Shown here: piece by piece, positions 10,033 through 18,389 of the stretch
Layout: every line of letters begins with the position of its first letter
How positions within the stretch are numbered: position 1 is the stretch's first letter
NCBI GenBank assembly: GCA_965205045.1
Contig: OZ242031.1
Coordinates: 992,001 to 1,056,000 of the forward strand
Length of the DNA: 64,000 nt
Direction of reading: 5' to 3'
Source: UBA6522 sp965205045
Lineage (GTDB): Bacteria > Pseudomonadota > Gammaproteobacteria > Steroidobacterales > Rariloculaceae
Program-made: the position numbers and the translations under genes
Notes under the pieces: generated by a model
The model's database searches: none
What the model was told of the DNA's origin: nothing
What the model saw: only the letters and a program-made list of their open reading frames with translations

Positions 10033-10314
10033 ATGAGGCCCAGCGAGTCGATCAAACCCATCAGTTACCTTAAGACTCATACGGCTGACATGATTCGGGA
10101 AGTCAACGAGAATCGTGAAACGATCGTCATCACGCAAAATGGCGCGGCCAAAGCGATCATGCAGGATATCGCTACCTATGAGCAGACCCAGGAAACGTTG
10201 GCGCTGCTGAAACTCCTGGCGCAAGCAAAGCGCAGCATTGAGGATTCCGGGTCGCGGCCGTTCAGGCGGGCTATCGAGGAATTGCGGTCGGGGTTGGCCA
10301 AGCCGCGGGGGTGA
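10033..10314 (+). CDS. Phd/YefM-family antitoxin
   Basis: A 93-residue protein beginning MRPSESIKPISYLKTH, the Phd/YefM N-terminal fold, followed by IVITQNGAAKAIMQD, which is strongly characteristic of this DNA-binding antitoxin family. I chose the ATG at 10033 because GGAGG lies 7 bases before it; a GTG at 10009 would add eight residues without a ribosome site. The stop overlaps the toxin start by 4 bases (GTGA), so the pair is translationally coupled. The C-terminal half should neutralise the ParE/RelE-type toxin. The complex is expected to bind the TAGTACT palindromes upstream and repress the operon. Confidence 0.85.
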   Translation: MRPSESIKPISYLKTHTADMIREVNENRETIVITQNGAAKAIMQDIATYEQTQETLALLKLLAQAKRSIEDSGSRPFRRAIEELRSGLAKPRG

Positions 10315-10637
10315 TCGAATATCGTGTAAGGGTCTCGCCGGAGGCCGAGCAGGATCTGGCCGAAATCGTTGAATATGTCGCCAACCGGGAATCGGTTGAA
10401 CGCGCCCATTATGTGCTGGAAAAACTGCTCGATGTCTGCGACCGGCTCGAACTGCACCCCAACCGAGGCCACTTTCCACCCGAACTATTGTCACTGGGGG
10501 TCAAGTCATACCGTGAAGTGCACTTCAAGCCTTTCAGGATCGTTTACGAAGTTATTGCGCGCGAAGTGTTCATTCTGTTGATCGTTGACGGGCGGCGCAG
10601 CCTGCAAACGATTCTGGCGCAGCGGCTCTTGCGTTGA
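10311..10637 (+). CDS. RelE/ParE-family toxin
   Basis: A 108-residue protein with the RelE/ParE fold pattern: YRVRVSPEAEQDLAEIVEYV at the N-terminus, then PNRGHFPPEL, SYREVHFKPFRIVYEV and an ending of VDGRRSLQTILAQRLL. The GTG start overlaps the antitoxin stop. RelE members cleave mRNA on the ribosome and ParE members poison gyrase; this sequence looks closer to the ParE/RelE hybrid group often paired with Phd-type antitoxins, and the target cannot be decided from sequence. The frame is intact, so the module is probably functional. Confidence 0.85.
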   Translation: MIEYRVRVSPEAEQDLAEIVEYVANRESVERAHYVLEKLLDVCDRLELHPNRGHFPPELLSLGVKSYREVHFKPFRIVYEVIAREVFILLIVDGRRSLQTILAQRLLR

Positions 10638-10712
10638 TGCAGCGCAGCCGACGGGACTTTTCGGTGAGGGCAATCCACCGTCAGGCGCAAGGAAGAAACT
10701 GGAGACCTGCAA

Positions 10713-11595
10713 ATGTCAGCGAACAATACCGAACTCCGCGCTTCAAGGCGGGCATTCCTGCGTTTCCTGGCCAGCAGCCCTGTCATCTGCGCGGGGGGAT
10801 CCGTTCTGGCTCAGAACGTCAGCGACCCCTACGCGCCGGAGTTGATATCCAGCGCCGCCGACGCCATCAACGTATTCGACTTCCACGAGGTCGCGAGGCA
10901 GGTATTGATACCGGGGCATTACACTTATATGGCGCTGGGTACAGACGACGGCGGAACCTTGCAGGCCAACCGCGCAGGATTCGAGCAGTTCCGCCTGAGG
11001 ATGCGCCGGCTCGTCGATGTCCGTGAAATCGACATGTCCATGGAACTGTTCGGCGAGTCTTACCCGCTGCCGATACTCATCGCGCCCTGCGGCAGCCAGA
11101 AGGCATTTCACCCGGAGGGCGAGGTCGCCGTGGCTCGGGCGGCGCGGACGCGCGGCGTGGGCCAGGTTCTCTCCACGGTGACTTCCACGGCCGTGGAAGA
11201 AGTTAACGCGGCACGTGGCCAGCCAGTCTGGTTCCAGCTATACACGAATCCGGATTGGGAAGGCACTCAGGCCATCGTCAGGCGCGCGGAGGCGAGCGGT
11301 TGTCCCGTGCTCGCGCTGACGGTCGATCTGCCCGCCAGCAACCGCGAGGTGCTGGCGCGGTTTCGCCGCGACAGCAATGAGGAATGTCAGGCGTGCCACG
11401 CCCCGGACGCGGGAGTCATTCCCCGAAAGCCGATGTACGCGGATACGACGATAAACAGGTCTCTGGGGCCTGGCTTCCTTCGGGCAGGAGGGCGTCGAAA
11501 CCGTTCTCGACCTGCTGGCGCGAGAGCTTGAAATCGTCATGAAGCAGGCCGGAACCGTTCGCCTTGCCGACATCGGCCGAGGCCATGTCGCGTAG
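10713..11595 (+). pseudogene. FMN-dependent L-lactate/2-hydroxyacid dehydrogenase with internal deletion and frameshift
   Basis: The first 250 or so residues are a good FMN-dependent alpha-hydroxyacid dehydrogenase, preceded by a twin-arginine-like signal (SRRAFLRFLA). Family motifs ILIAPCGSQKAFHP, QVLSTVTSTAVEEV, FQLYTNPDW and VLALTVDLPASNRE are in place. After DTTINRS at about 11458 the frame reads nonsense and stops at 11531. In a different frame, from about 11461, the true family C-terminus appears: LWGLASFGQEGVETVLDLL and ELEIVMKQAGTVRLADIG, ending at a TAG at 11593. About 120 residues holding the FMN phosphate-binding site and the catalytic His/Arg region are missing. It is a recent loss, because both remaining parts are well preserved. 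A short TCTCTG-like repeat could have mediated the deletion. Confidence 0.85.
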
Positions 11596-11692
11596 GGGAG
11601 ATACAGGACGCCGGATTTCCATTTTCGCAATTGCGTTGGCTTCGGCCGACGTGTAGCCTGCCCGGTGTGAATCCCGTAAAGAGCACATCACC

Positions 11693-12352
11693 GTGAGAAT
11701 CGCCTTCGCGTTGTTCCTTCTTCTGGTCAGTATCGATGCCGCGGCGCAACAGCGCGGCCTCGGGCTGTATGCGGGTGTCGGCGTCGGCAACTTCCAGTTG
11801 ACGGAGGATCATGGCCCCCTGTCGGTCGTGGTGGACGATCGGCTGGCAGACGAAATCGTCGGCAGCGTGGCGCCAACCGTTTCCGGCCGGCTGGACGATT
11901 CGGATCTGTCCTTGAAGGTCTACGGCGGATGGAATATCAGCCGCAATCTGGGGGTCGAGGTCAGTTACGGGCGGGCAAACGAACTGACGAGCACGTACAC
12001 CGAGCAGGTTGGAGACCTTACCGTTTCCGCAAACCTTTCCACGAACATCGACATCGGATCGGCGCGAGTGATGGGGTATCTGCCGTTTCGCGTGGGTGCG
12101 TTGTTCGGGGGGCTCGGCTACTTCAACGCCAAAACCAGTTCAACCCAGAACGTGGGGCTGGTCGTTTCGGGCGTGGGAAGCGTCCAAAGCCCGGTCAGTC
12201 TCGGCGGCAGCGCGACGGATGACGGGCCGACGGCCATCGTCGGATTCCAGTGGTCCTTGCCGATGTTGACCCTTCGCGCCGATTACGAGCTCCTGGACAT
12301 GAACGCCGGCAGGGCCGCCACACTCAGCGCTGGCGTTGTTCTGGGCTTCTGA
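11693..12352 (+). CDS. Small outer-membrane beta-barrel protein (OmpA-like fold)
   Basis: A 219-residue protein starting at a GTG, with a signal peptide (VRIAFALFLLLVSIDAAAQ) and then alternating hydrophobic strands: GLYAGVGVGNFQL, LKVYGGWNISRNLGVEVSYG, RVMGYLPFRVGALFGGLGYF, LTLRADYELLDM, and a final strand ending VVLGF. This is the pattern of 8-stranded barrels of the OmpA/PF13505 type, with the terminal Phe used for BamA recognition. No periplasmic OmpA domain follows. The gene stands alone between the broken lactate dehydrogenase and mltF. Its role, structural or adhesive, is unknown. Confidence 0.75.
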   Translation: MRIAFALFLLLVSIDAAAQQRGLGLYAGVGVGNFQLTEDHGPLSVVVDDRLADEIVGSVAPTVSGRLDDSDLSLKVYGGWNISRNLGVEVSYGRANELTSTYTEQVGDLTVSANLSTNIDIGSARVMGYLPFRVGALFGGLGYFNAKTSSTQNVGLVVSGVGSVQSPVSLGGSATDDGPTAIVGFQWSLPMLTLRADYELLDMNAGRAATLSAGVVLGF

Positions 12353-12449
12353 GCGCTCCACCCTCTCCGGGAGCGAGGCCATGCGAAGGTGTTCCCACCG
12401 CCACTTGGAACCACAAACGCAACAGGCTGGTCATGGTGGTTGAACGGAT

Positions 12450-12490
12450 TGCGAACGTAAGTTATATTTAACATATAGTATATGCTGTAA
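12450..12490 (+). promoter_or_regulatory. AT-rich probable promoter region for mltF
   Basis: A sharply AT-rich stretch in otherwise GC-rich DNA, containing TATATTTAACATATAGTATATG, lies just upstream of the mltF start. TATAGT is a fair -10 box and TTGCGA at about 12447 a possible -35 box, though the spacing is not ideal. Confidence 0.35.
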
Positions 12491-12518
12491 CTTGTTGATA
12501 GCTAGAGATCGAAAATTG

Positions 12519-13895
12519 ATGCGCGCACTCGGAATCGTTGCGGTATGCGGGGTGCTTGCCACGTGCGGCGCGCCGCCCAGCCTACTCGATCAGGTGCTGC
12601 TCTCGGGTGAGTTGCGTGTGGCGACGCGCAACGGTCCGGGAACGTTCTACTATGGCCCCGAAGAACCCCGGGGAGTGGATTACGATCTGGCCAGCGGCTT
12701 TGCGGATTGGCTGGGTGTCGAGCTCGATATCTACGCGGCCGACCAATTTCCCCAGATTCTGGCGGACGTGCGCTCCGGCTGGGCCCATGTGGGCGCAGCG
12801 AGCCTGTCGGCAACCGAATCGCGCCGGGAGGTGGTGGATTTCGGCCCTGCCTATCTGAACGTACAACCTCTGGTCGTATATCGGCGCGACGCTCGCAGGC
12901 CGGATGGCCTGGCCGATCTGGTGGGCGGGCGCCTGGAGGTCATTGCCGGCTCCTCCGACGTGGGTGCGCTGGAAGCCGCCCGCCCGGAGCAGCCCATGCT
13001 GACATGGGTGGAGATCCCCGATATCAGCGTCGGCGGGCTGGTGCAGCGGGTCGCGGCGGGCGAGATCGACTACACGATCGTCGACTCGCACCAGTTCGAT
13101 CTGCTGAGGCATTCGATTCCTGGCGTTGAGGCCGCGTTTGCGGTGGGCGGGGAAACGCCCGTGGCATGGGCGCTCGGCAAGGGACCGGATTCGTCGCTGC
13201 GGGACAAGGTCGGCGAATACTTCGCGGAACTGGAGGCCACCGACGAGTTGGCCGGGATCATCGACCGCTACTATTTTCATGTCGATGACGAATTCGACTA
13301 TGTCGGCTCGCAGGCATTCGTCAGGCATTTCGAGTCCCGATTGCCAGAGTACAGGGGGTTCTTCATCCGGGCGGCCGGGGAGACGGGCGTCGACTGGCGC
13401 CTGCTGGCCGCGATGGCCTACCAGGAATCCCACTGGAACCCCGACGCGGTATCGTCCACGGGTGTGCGCGGCATGATGATGCTGACCCGGGGGACGGCGC
13501 GGATGATGGGGGTGAAGGACCGGACGGACGCGATCGAGAGCATCCTCGGCGGCGCGTCCTACCTCATTCGGGTGACCGGCAAGATACCGCCGCGAATCGC
13601 CCAGCCCGATCGGACCTGGCTTGCGCTGGCAGCTTACAACGTCGGCTTCGGGCACCTGGAAGACGCCAGGATCATCACCGAGATTCAGGGCGGCAACCCC
13701 GATTCGTGGGAGCAGGTGCGGGAGCGTCTGCCGTTGCTCGCCGATCCCGATTGGTACCAGCGCGTGTCCTACGGTTACGCACGCGGATGGGAACCCGTGC
13801 GCTACGTGGACAACATCCGGCGCTACTACGAGATTCTGCAGTGGATGACGGCCGGCGGCCCGGCCGGAGAAACCGCCTACCCCGCCGGGGGTTAG
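12519..13895 (+). CDS. mltF: Membrane-bound lytic murein transglycosylase F
   Basis: I use the ATG at 12519, giving 458 residues with a lipoprotein-like signal (MRALGIVAVCGVLATCG). The N-terminal two thirds are a periplasmic solute-binding (ABC amino-acid type) domain: GELRVATRNGPGTFYYG, LASGFADWLGVEL, SRREVVDFGPAYL. The C-terminal domain is an SLT lytic transglycosylase with the catalytic Glu303 in MAYQESHWNP, then GVRGMMML and LALAAYNVGFGH. This two-domain architecture is specific to MltF, which cuts peptidoglycan non-hydrolytically and whose binding domain senses muropeptides. In P. aeruginosa mltF lies next to tadA and guaAB, as here. Confidence 0.92.
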   Translation: MRALGIVAVCGVLATCGAPPSLLDQVLLSGELRVATRNGPGTFYYGPEEPRGVDYDLASGFADWLGVELDIYAADQFPQILADVRSGWAHVGAASLSATESRREVVDFGPAYLNVQPLVVYRRDARRPDGLADLVGGRLEVIAGSSDVGALEAARPEQPMLTWVEIPDISVGGLVQRVAAGEIDYTIVDSHQFDLLRHSIPGVEAAFAVGGETPVAWALGKGPDSSLRDKVGEYFAELEATDELAGIIDRYYFHVDDEFDYVGSQAFVRHFESRLPEYRGFFIRAAGETGVDWRLLAAMAYQESHWNPDAVSSTGVRGMMMLTRGTARMMGVKDRTDAIESILGGASYLIRVTGKIPPRIAQPDRTWLALAAYNVGFGHLEDARIITEIQGGNPDSWEQVRERLPLLADPDWYQRVSYGYARGWEPVRYVDNIRRYYEILQWMTAGGPAGETAYPAGG

Positions 13896-13948
13896 TCTCC
13901 ATTGGAGACTTCGCCGCCTGAACCTGCGGCCACCACGCTGGATGGCAG

Positions 13949-14164
13949 GTGGATCGCGGACCGTTCGGCCACGATGAGCTTCGGACCGTGTACATGGACG
14001 GTCGCGAGCATCCGGACCCCGGCGAGCGCTTTGTCACCGGCCACTCCATCGGCTGGTGGGACGGGGATACCCTGGTGGTGGACACGCGCAACTTCGCGGA
14101 CCATCGTTCCCCCTACCGGATCGGTGTGCCGTCGGGCGGACAGAAGCACGTCGTGGAGCGGTAG
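13949..14164 (+). pseudogene. Internal fragment of a conserved secreted protein of unknown function
   Basis: About 70 residues reading LRTVYMDGREHPDPGE, then TGHSIGWWDGDTLVVDTRNF and GGQKHVVER before a stop. From memory, the combination of a MDGREHP-like motif, GHSIGWWDGDTLVVDT and a following HVVER belongs to a family of exported proteins of about 300-400 residues common in marine Proteobacteria. Only the central part remains, with no signal peptide and no C-terminal half, so this is most likely a relic. It sits between mltF and the convergent tadA. Confidence 0.6.
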
Positions 14165-14181
14165 CCTTCGTACGCTCCGGG

Positions 14182-14634
14182 CTATCGGCGGGACGCGAAG
14201 AATCCTCGCAGGAGCGACGCGCACTCCTCCGACAGCACACCCCCGACAACGTCGACCCGGTGGTTCCAGCGGCTGTCCCGGAGCAGATCGATGACGCTGC
14301 CGCAGGCGCCCGTGCGAGGGTCGGGCGCGCCGTATACCAGCCGCGCGACCCGGGCCTGGAGCAGCGCGCCCGCGCACATCGGGCAGGGTTCCAGCGTCAC
14401 GTACATCGTCGTGCCCGGAAGCCGGTAGTTGCCCACGGCGCGACCGGCTTGCCGCAGCGCCCGGATTTCCGCGTGAGCGGTGGCGTCGCGGGAGGCGATG
14501 GGGGCGTTGCCGCTCGCCGCCAGTTCTTCGCCGCCCGGGCCCACCAGCACGGCGCCAACCGGAACCTCCCCTTGCTCCCGCGCCTCGCGGGCCATCTCCA
14601 GGGCGCGGGCCATGTAGTCGGCGTCGATGGTCAA
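14182..14634 (-). CDS. tadA: tRNA-specific adenosine deaminase
   Basis: Converts adenosine to inosine at the wobble base of tRNA-Arg(ACG). The 150-residue protein shows the deaminase core: GEVPVGAVLVG, then HAEIRAL with the zinc-binding His and proton-shuttling Glu, and EPCPMCAGALL with the two zinc cysteines. I choose the TTG at 14634 because it overlaps the stop of the small upstream membrane-protein gene (TTGA), suggesting coupled translation, and gives the normal N-terminus TIDADYMARALEMA. An ATG at 14613 is the alternative. Longer in-frame starts would run through the neighbouring gene. The context with guaA and guaB matches P. aeruginosa. Confidence 0.9.
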   Translation of the reverse strand: MTIDADYMARALEMAREAREQGEVPVGAVLVGPGGEELAASGNAPIASRDATAHAEIRALRQAGRAVGNYRLPGTTMYVTLEPCPMCAGALLQARVARLVYGAPDPRTGACGSVIDLLRDSRWNHRVDVVGGVLSEECASLLRGFFASRR

Positions 14635-14795
14635 TTTGCCGCAACCTGCGAGAAAATCATCGTCGCCCCGACCAGCAATGCCAGGCCGATGAGCAACACC
14701 AGGCTCATTGACAGGCATCCCCCGAGAAAACGGCGGATCGGCCGGGCACCGAACAGCAGAATCAGGACGATCAGGGCAAGAAGCAGGATCTCCAT
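14631..14795 (-). CDS. Small two-span membrane protein upstream of tadA
   Basis: A 54-residue frame starting MEILLLALIVLILLFGARP, followed by a basic turn (RPIRRFLGG) and a second hydrophobic run (MSLVLLIGLALLVGATMIF). Both segments are long enough to cross the membrane, so the predicted form is a hairpin with the positive loop in the cytoplasm. Its TGA overlaps the proposed TTG start of tadA. I do not recognise a family. The overlap and membrane pattern make it more likely to be real than a chance frame, but codon statistics were not computed. Confidence 0.5.
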   Translation of the reverse strand: MEILLLALIVLILLFGARPIRRFLGGCLSMSLVLLIGLALLVGATMIFSQVAAN

Positions 14796-14842
14796 CACCG
14801 GCTACGCTCCAGTGCCGGCCCGCCGCCGCGCCGAAGCGATCC

Positions 14843-16525
14843 CTACTCCCATTCTATGGTGGCGGGAGGTTTCCCGGAGATGTCATAGGTCACCCGCGAA
14901 ATGCCCGGTATTTCGTTGATGATGCGCCGCGAGACGCGGTCCAGGAAATCGTAGGGCAAGTGCGCCCAGCGGGCGGTCATGAAGTCCACCGTTTCCACCG
15001 CGCGCAAGGCGACCACGTAGTCGTAGCGCCGGCCGTCGCCCATCACGCCCACCGACTTGACGGGCATGAACACGGCGAACGCCTGGCTGACCCGATCGTA
15101 GAGCCCCTGTTCGAGAAGCTCGTTCACGAAGATGTGATCGGCCCGCCGCAGGATGTCGGCGTACTCCTTCCTGACCGGTCCGAGTATTCGCACTCCCAGG
15201 CCCGGCCCCGGGAACGGGTGCCTGCCGACGAGTCCCGGCGGCAGGCCGAGTTCCAGGCCGATCTTGCGCACCTCGTCCTTGAACAGGCTGCGCAGCGGCT
15301 CGATCAGCCGCAGATGCATCCGCTCGGGCAGTCCGCCCACGTTGTGGTGGGACTTGATGACGTGCGCCTTGCCGCCGGTGGATGCGCCGGCGGACTCGAT
15401 GACGTCGGGGTAGATCGTCCCCTGTGCCAGCCAGCGGACCCCCGCCAGCTTTTTCGCCTGGTCTTCGAAGACCTCGATGAACTTGCGGCCGATGATCTTG
15501 CGCTTCTCCTCGGGGTCCGCCACGCCGCGCAGGGCCTCGAGAAACGCCTCCCCGGCGTTGACCCGCACCACGTTCGCGCCCAGGCTCTCGCGGAATGTGG
15601 CCATCACCTGGTCCCCCTCGTCGAGCCGCAGCAGCCCGTGGTCGACGAATACGCACACCAGTTGATCGCCGATGGCCGCGTGCAGCAGGGCGGCCACCAC
15701 GGAAGAATCCACGCCCCCGGAAAGCCCCAGCAGGACGCGCTCGCTGCCGACTTCCCGGCGCACTCGCTCGATGTGTTCGGCGACGATATTGCCCGGCGTC
15801 CAGCGGTCCGGACATCCGCAGATACCGCGCACGAAGCGTTCGATGATGGTCTGGCCGTGCTCGGTGTGGGTGACCTCCGGGTGGAATTGCAGTCCGTAGA
15901 TATCACGCGCCGGGTCCGCCATACCGGCCAGCGGCGCATTCTCCGTGGAGGCGATGCGCTCGAATCCCGCAGGCAGCGTTTCGACCCGGTCGCCGTGGCT
16001 CATCCAGACTTTCAGCCGCCCGCCGTCGCCCGCCAGCCCGCCCAGGAGCCCGTCCCGAATCCCGTTTCCGAGTCCGCCACCGGATGCGAGGCTGACCTCG
16101 GCGTAACCGAATTCCCGGTGCGGGGACGCCAGCACCGCACCGCCGAACCTGGCCGCCAGCGCCTGCATCCCGTAACAGATCCCCAGCAGCGGAACGCCCG
16201 ATTCCGCCACCGCATCGCTCACCGTGGGGGCATTCTCGGTACCCACCGATTCCGGCCCGCCCGACAGGATGATTCCCGACGCGCCAAACGCGGCCAGACG
16301 GTCGGGCGCAATCTCCGGTGCGTGAATCTCGCTGTAGACGCCCGCTTCGCGCACCCGGCGGGCGATCAACTGCGTGTATTGGGACCCGTAGTCGAGAATG
16401 AGGATGCGCGCGCTGTCCGGGGCGCTGGCCCGCTTCGCCCGCCCATCGGCCTGAACAGGATCCGCTGCCTGCACCTCATGTTCAGTCGCGGTGCCCGCCC
16501 GGCGGGCCGTTTTGTTTGCTTGCAC
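14843..16525 (-). CDS. guaA: GMP synthase (glutamine-hydrolysing)
   Basis: Makes GMP from XMP, ATP and glutamine. The N-terminal class I amidotransferase begins at ARILILDYGSQYTQLIARR and carries the nucleophile Cys in GICYGMQALA and the His/Glu pair in FHPEVTHTE. The ATP pyrophosphatase domain has the P-loop SGGVDSSVVAAL. The C-terminal dimerisation domain ends in PPATIEWE. The frame opens at a GTG 6 bases after the guaB stop, giving 560 residues, about 35 more than usual, all before the amidotransferase domain. A later GTG near 16471 would give a more normal length. guaB and guaA are clearly one operon. Confidence 0.97.
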   Translation of the reverse strand: MQANKTARRAGTATEHEVQAADPVQADGRAKRASAPDSARILILDYGSQYTQLIARRVREAGVYSEIHAPEIAPDRLAAFGASGIILSGGPESVGTENAPTVSDAVAESGVPLLGICYGMQALAARFGGAVLASPHREFGYAEVSLASGGGLGNGIRDGLLGGLAGDGGRLKVWMSHGDRVETLPAGFERIASTENAPLAGMADPARDIYGLQFHPEVTHTEHGQTIIERFVRGICGCPDRWTPGNIVAEHIERVRREVGSERVLLGLSGGVDSSVVAALLHAAIGDQLVCVFVDHGLLRLDEGDQVMATFRESLGANVVRVNAGEAFLEALRGVADPEEKRKIIGRKFIEVFEDQAKKLAGVRWLAQGTIYPDVIESAGASTGGKAHVIKSHHNVGGLPERMHLRLIEPLRSLFKDEVRKIGLELGLPPGLVGRHPFPGPGLGVRILGPVRKEYADILRRADHIFVNELLEQGLYDRVSQAFAVFMPVKSVGVMGDGRRYDYVVALRAVETVDFMTARWAHLPYDFLDRVSRRIINEIPGISRVTYDISGKPPATIEWE

Positions 16526-16531
16526 GGGCCG

Positions 16532-17998
16532 CTACTCCGAGCGGTAGTTCGGAGGTTCCTTGGTGATGGTGACGTCGTGCACGTGGCTTTCCTTGCGCCC
16601 GGCGCCCGTGATCCGGACGAAGCAGGCGCTGGAGCGCATTTCCTCGATGCTGCCGTTGCCCGTATAACCCATGGCCGCGCGCATGCCGCCCATCAACTGG
16701 CCGACGATGGGCACCAGGCTGCCCTTGTAGGGCACGCGGCCTTCGATGCCTTCGGGTACCAGCTTCTCCAGTTCTTCGCTGGTGTCCTGGAAGTAGCGGT
16801 CCGACGAGCCGTGACTCTGGGCCATGGCGCCCAGCGATCCCATGCCGCGGTAGGACTTGTAGGAGCGGCCCTGGTACAGCTCCACCTCTCCGGGCGATTC
16901 CTCGGTGCCGGCAAACAGGCTGCCGATCATCACGCAGTGAGCGCCCGCGGCGATGGCCTTGGCGATGTCGCCGGAATAACGGATGCCGCCGTCGGAAATC
17001 ACCGGCACGTCGGTATGCTTCAGGGCGGCGGCCACTTCCGCGACGGCGGTGATCTGGGGCACGCCCACGCCGGCGATGACCCGCGTGGTGCAGATCGAGC
17101 CCGGCCCGATGCCCACCTTGACGGCGTCGGCTCCGGCTTCGGCCAGTGCGCGGGCGCCCTCGCCCGTGGCCACGTTGCCGGCGATCAGCGGCAGGTCCGG
17201 GTGGTCGGCGCCGATCTGCCGGACCCGGTCGAGGACGCTCCGCGTATGACCATGGGCGGTGTCGATGACCAGCACGTCCACGCCCGCCTCGACCAGCGCG
17301 GCGACGCGTTCGTCGGTATCCCAGGCCGTACCCACGGCGGCGCCCACCCGCAGCGCGCCGAGCGCGTCCTTGGACGCAAGGGGATAGTCGGTGGCCTTCT
17401 GGAAGTCCTTGGCGGTGATCATGCCGCGCAGGCGGAAGTCGCTGTCCACCACCAGGACCTTCTCGATGCGGTGGCGGTGCAGCAGCGTCAACACCTCGTC
17501 TTCGTCCGGATTCTCCTTGACGGTGACCAACCGGTTCTTGGGTGTCATGACTGCGGATACCGGGGCGTCGAGCTGGGTTTCGAAGCGCAGGTCGCGGTGC
17601 GTGACAATGCCTACGAGTTCCTCGCCTTCCACCACCGGGACGCCGGAGATGCTGTTGGCCTCGGTTACCTCGATCACGGCCTGAATGGAGGTGTCGGGGG
17701 CCACGGTGATGGGGTCGCTGATGATGCCGCTCTCGTACTTCTTGACCCGGAACACGTGCCGGGCCTGTTCTTCGGGCGGCATGTTCTTGTGGATGATGCC
17801 GATGCCGCCCACCTGCGCCAGACTGATGGCCAGGCGCGCCTCGGTGACGGTGTCCATGGCGGCGGAGATGATGGGAATGTTGAGGGAAAGCGCGCGCGTG
17901 AGGCGCGTTTCGAGGGCGACTTCCCGGGGGAGGACTTCGGAGTAGGCGGGCTGGAGCATCACGTCGTCGAACGTGAGAGCCTCGTGAAGTATCCGCAT
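16532..17998 (-). CDS. guaB: IMP dehydrogenase
   Basis: Oxidises IMP to XMP, the first committed step of guanine nucleotide synthesis. The 488-residue protein starts MRILHEALTFDDVMLQPAYS. A pair of CBS domains (about 90-205) interrupts the TIM barrel. The catalytic loop IGPGSICTTR holds the active Cys, and GMGSLGAMAQ and the flap follow. I chose the ATG at 17998; longer in-frame extensions would read through the palindromic element upstream. guaA follows by 6 bases. Regulation is not visible in the leader. Confidence 0.97.
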   Translation of the reverse strand: MRILHEALTFDDVMLQPAYSEVLPREVALETRLTRALSLNIPIISAAMDTVTEARLAISLAQVGGIGIIHKNMPPEEQARHVFRVKKYESGIISDPITVAPDTSIQAVIEVTEANSISGVPVVEGEELVGIVTHRDLRFETQLDAPVSAVMTPKNRLVTVKENPDEDEVLTLLHRHRIEKVLVVDSDFRLRGMITAKDFQKATDYPLASKDALGALRVGAAVGTAWDTDERVAALVEAGVDVLVIDTAHGHTRSVLDRVRQIGADHPDLPLIAGNVATGEGARALAEAGADAVKVGIGPGSICTTRVIAGVGVPQITAVAEVAAALKHTDVPVISDGGIRYSGDIAKAIAAGAHCVMIGSLFAGTEESPGEVELYQGRSYKSYRGMGSLGAMAQSHGSSDRYFQDTSEELEKLVPEGIEGRVPYKGSLVPIVGQLMGGMRAAMGYTGNGSIEEMRSSACFVRITGAGRKESHVHDVTITKEPPNYRSE

Positions 17999-18389
17999 GG
18001 ACAAACTCACCCGCCGCCTAAACGGGAAATTATACGGGTGCGTCCTGGTGGGGTAAACGTCGTTCTTGATCCTGTGCGGTTGTTGATTCCGGAACTGCTC
18101 TCTTCCGTTTGGGGGGGCTGCCAAGGGCGTGTGCGCGCAGTGCCTGTTCGCATCGTGTGCGCGGCGCGCGGCCATGGATGGCCAGGAGCGCCGCGCGCCG
18201 ATGTGAGCCCGCCAGGGATGGCGGGCGAACTTTAGCGAACAGGCACTGCGCGCACACGCCCTTGGCAGCTCAAGCCTACCGGTGGGAGGACGCGAATGCC
18301 GACCGCTCTACGCGGACTTCTGTTGGGCGCGTTCCGCTACGTCGCACTATGGGGCGGACAAACGGCGACTAGCACGTCACACCCCTGCC
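17999..18389. other. Intergenic region upstream of guaB
   Basis: About 390 bases without a convincing gene. The left part should hold the guaB promoter. The middle is occupied by the large inverted repeat described separately (18118-18268). The right part, 18269-18389, shows nothing I can assign. Confidence 0.6.
18118..18268. repeat. 151-bp element with perfect 34-bp inverted repeats
   Basis: Arms 18118-18151 and 18235-18268 are exact reverse complements over 34 bases. The 83-base centre contains further GC-rich inverted repeats (a GCGCGGCGC/GCGCCGCGC pair, and GCCCGCCA/TGGCGGGC). The whole can fold into a long hairpin with branched tip, like a REP/MITE-type non-coding element. No transposase or frame lies inside. 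Confidence 0.8.

Noticed and set aside
14708..18235. 1175-residue plus-strand open frame across guaA and guaB
   Set aside because: Both strands cannot be coding here; guaA and guaB are unmistakable, and the long frame has no motif.
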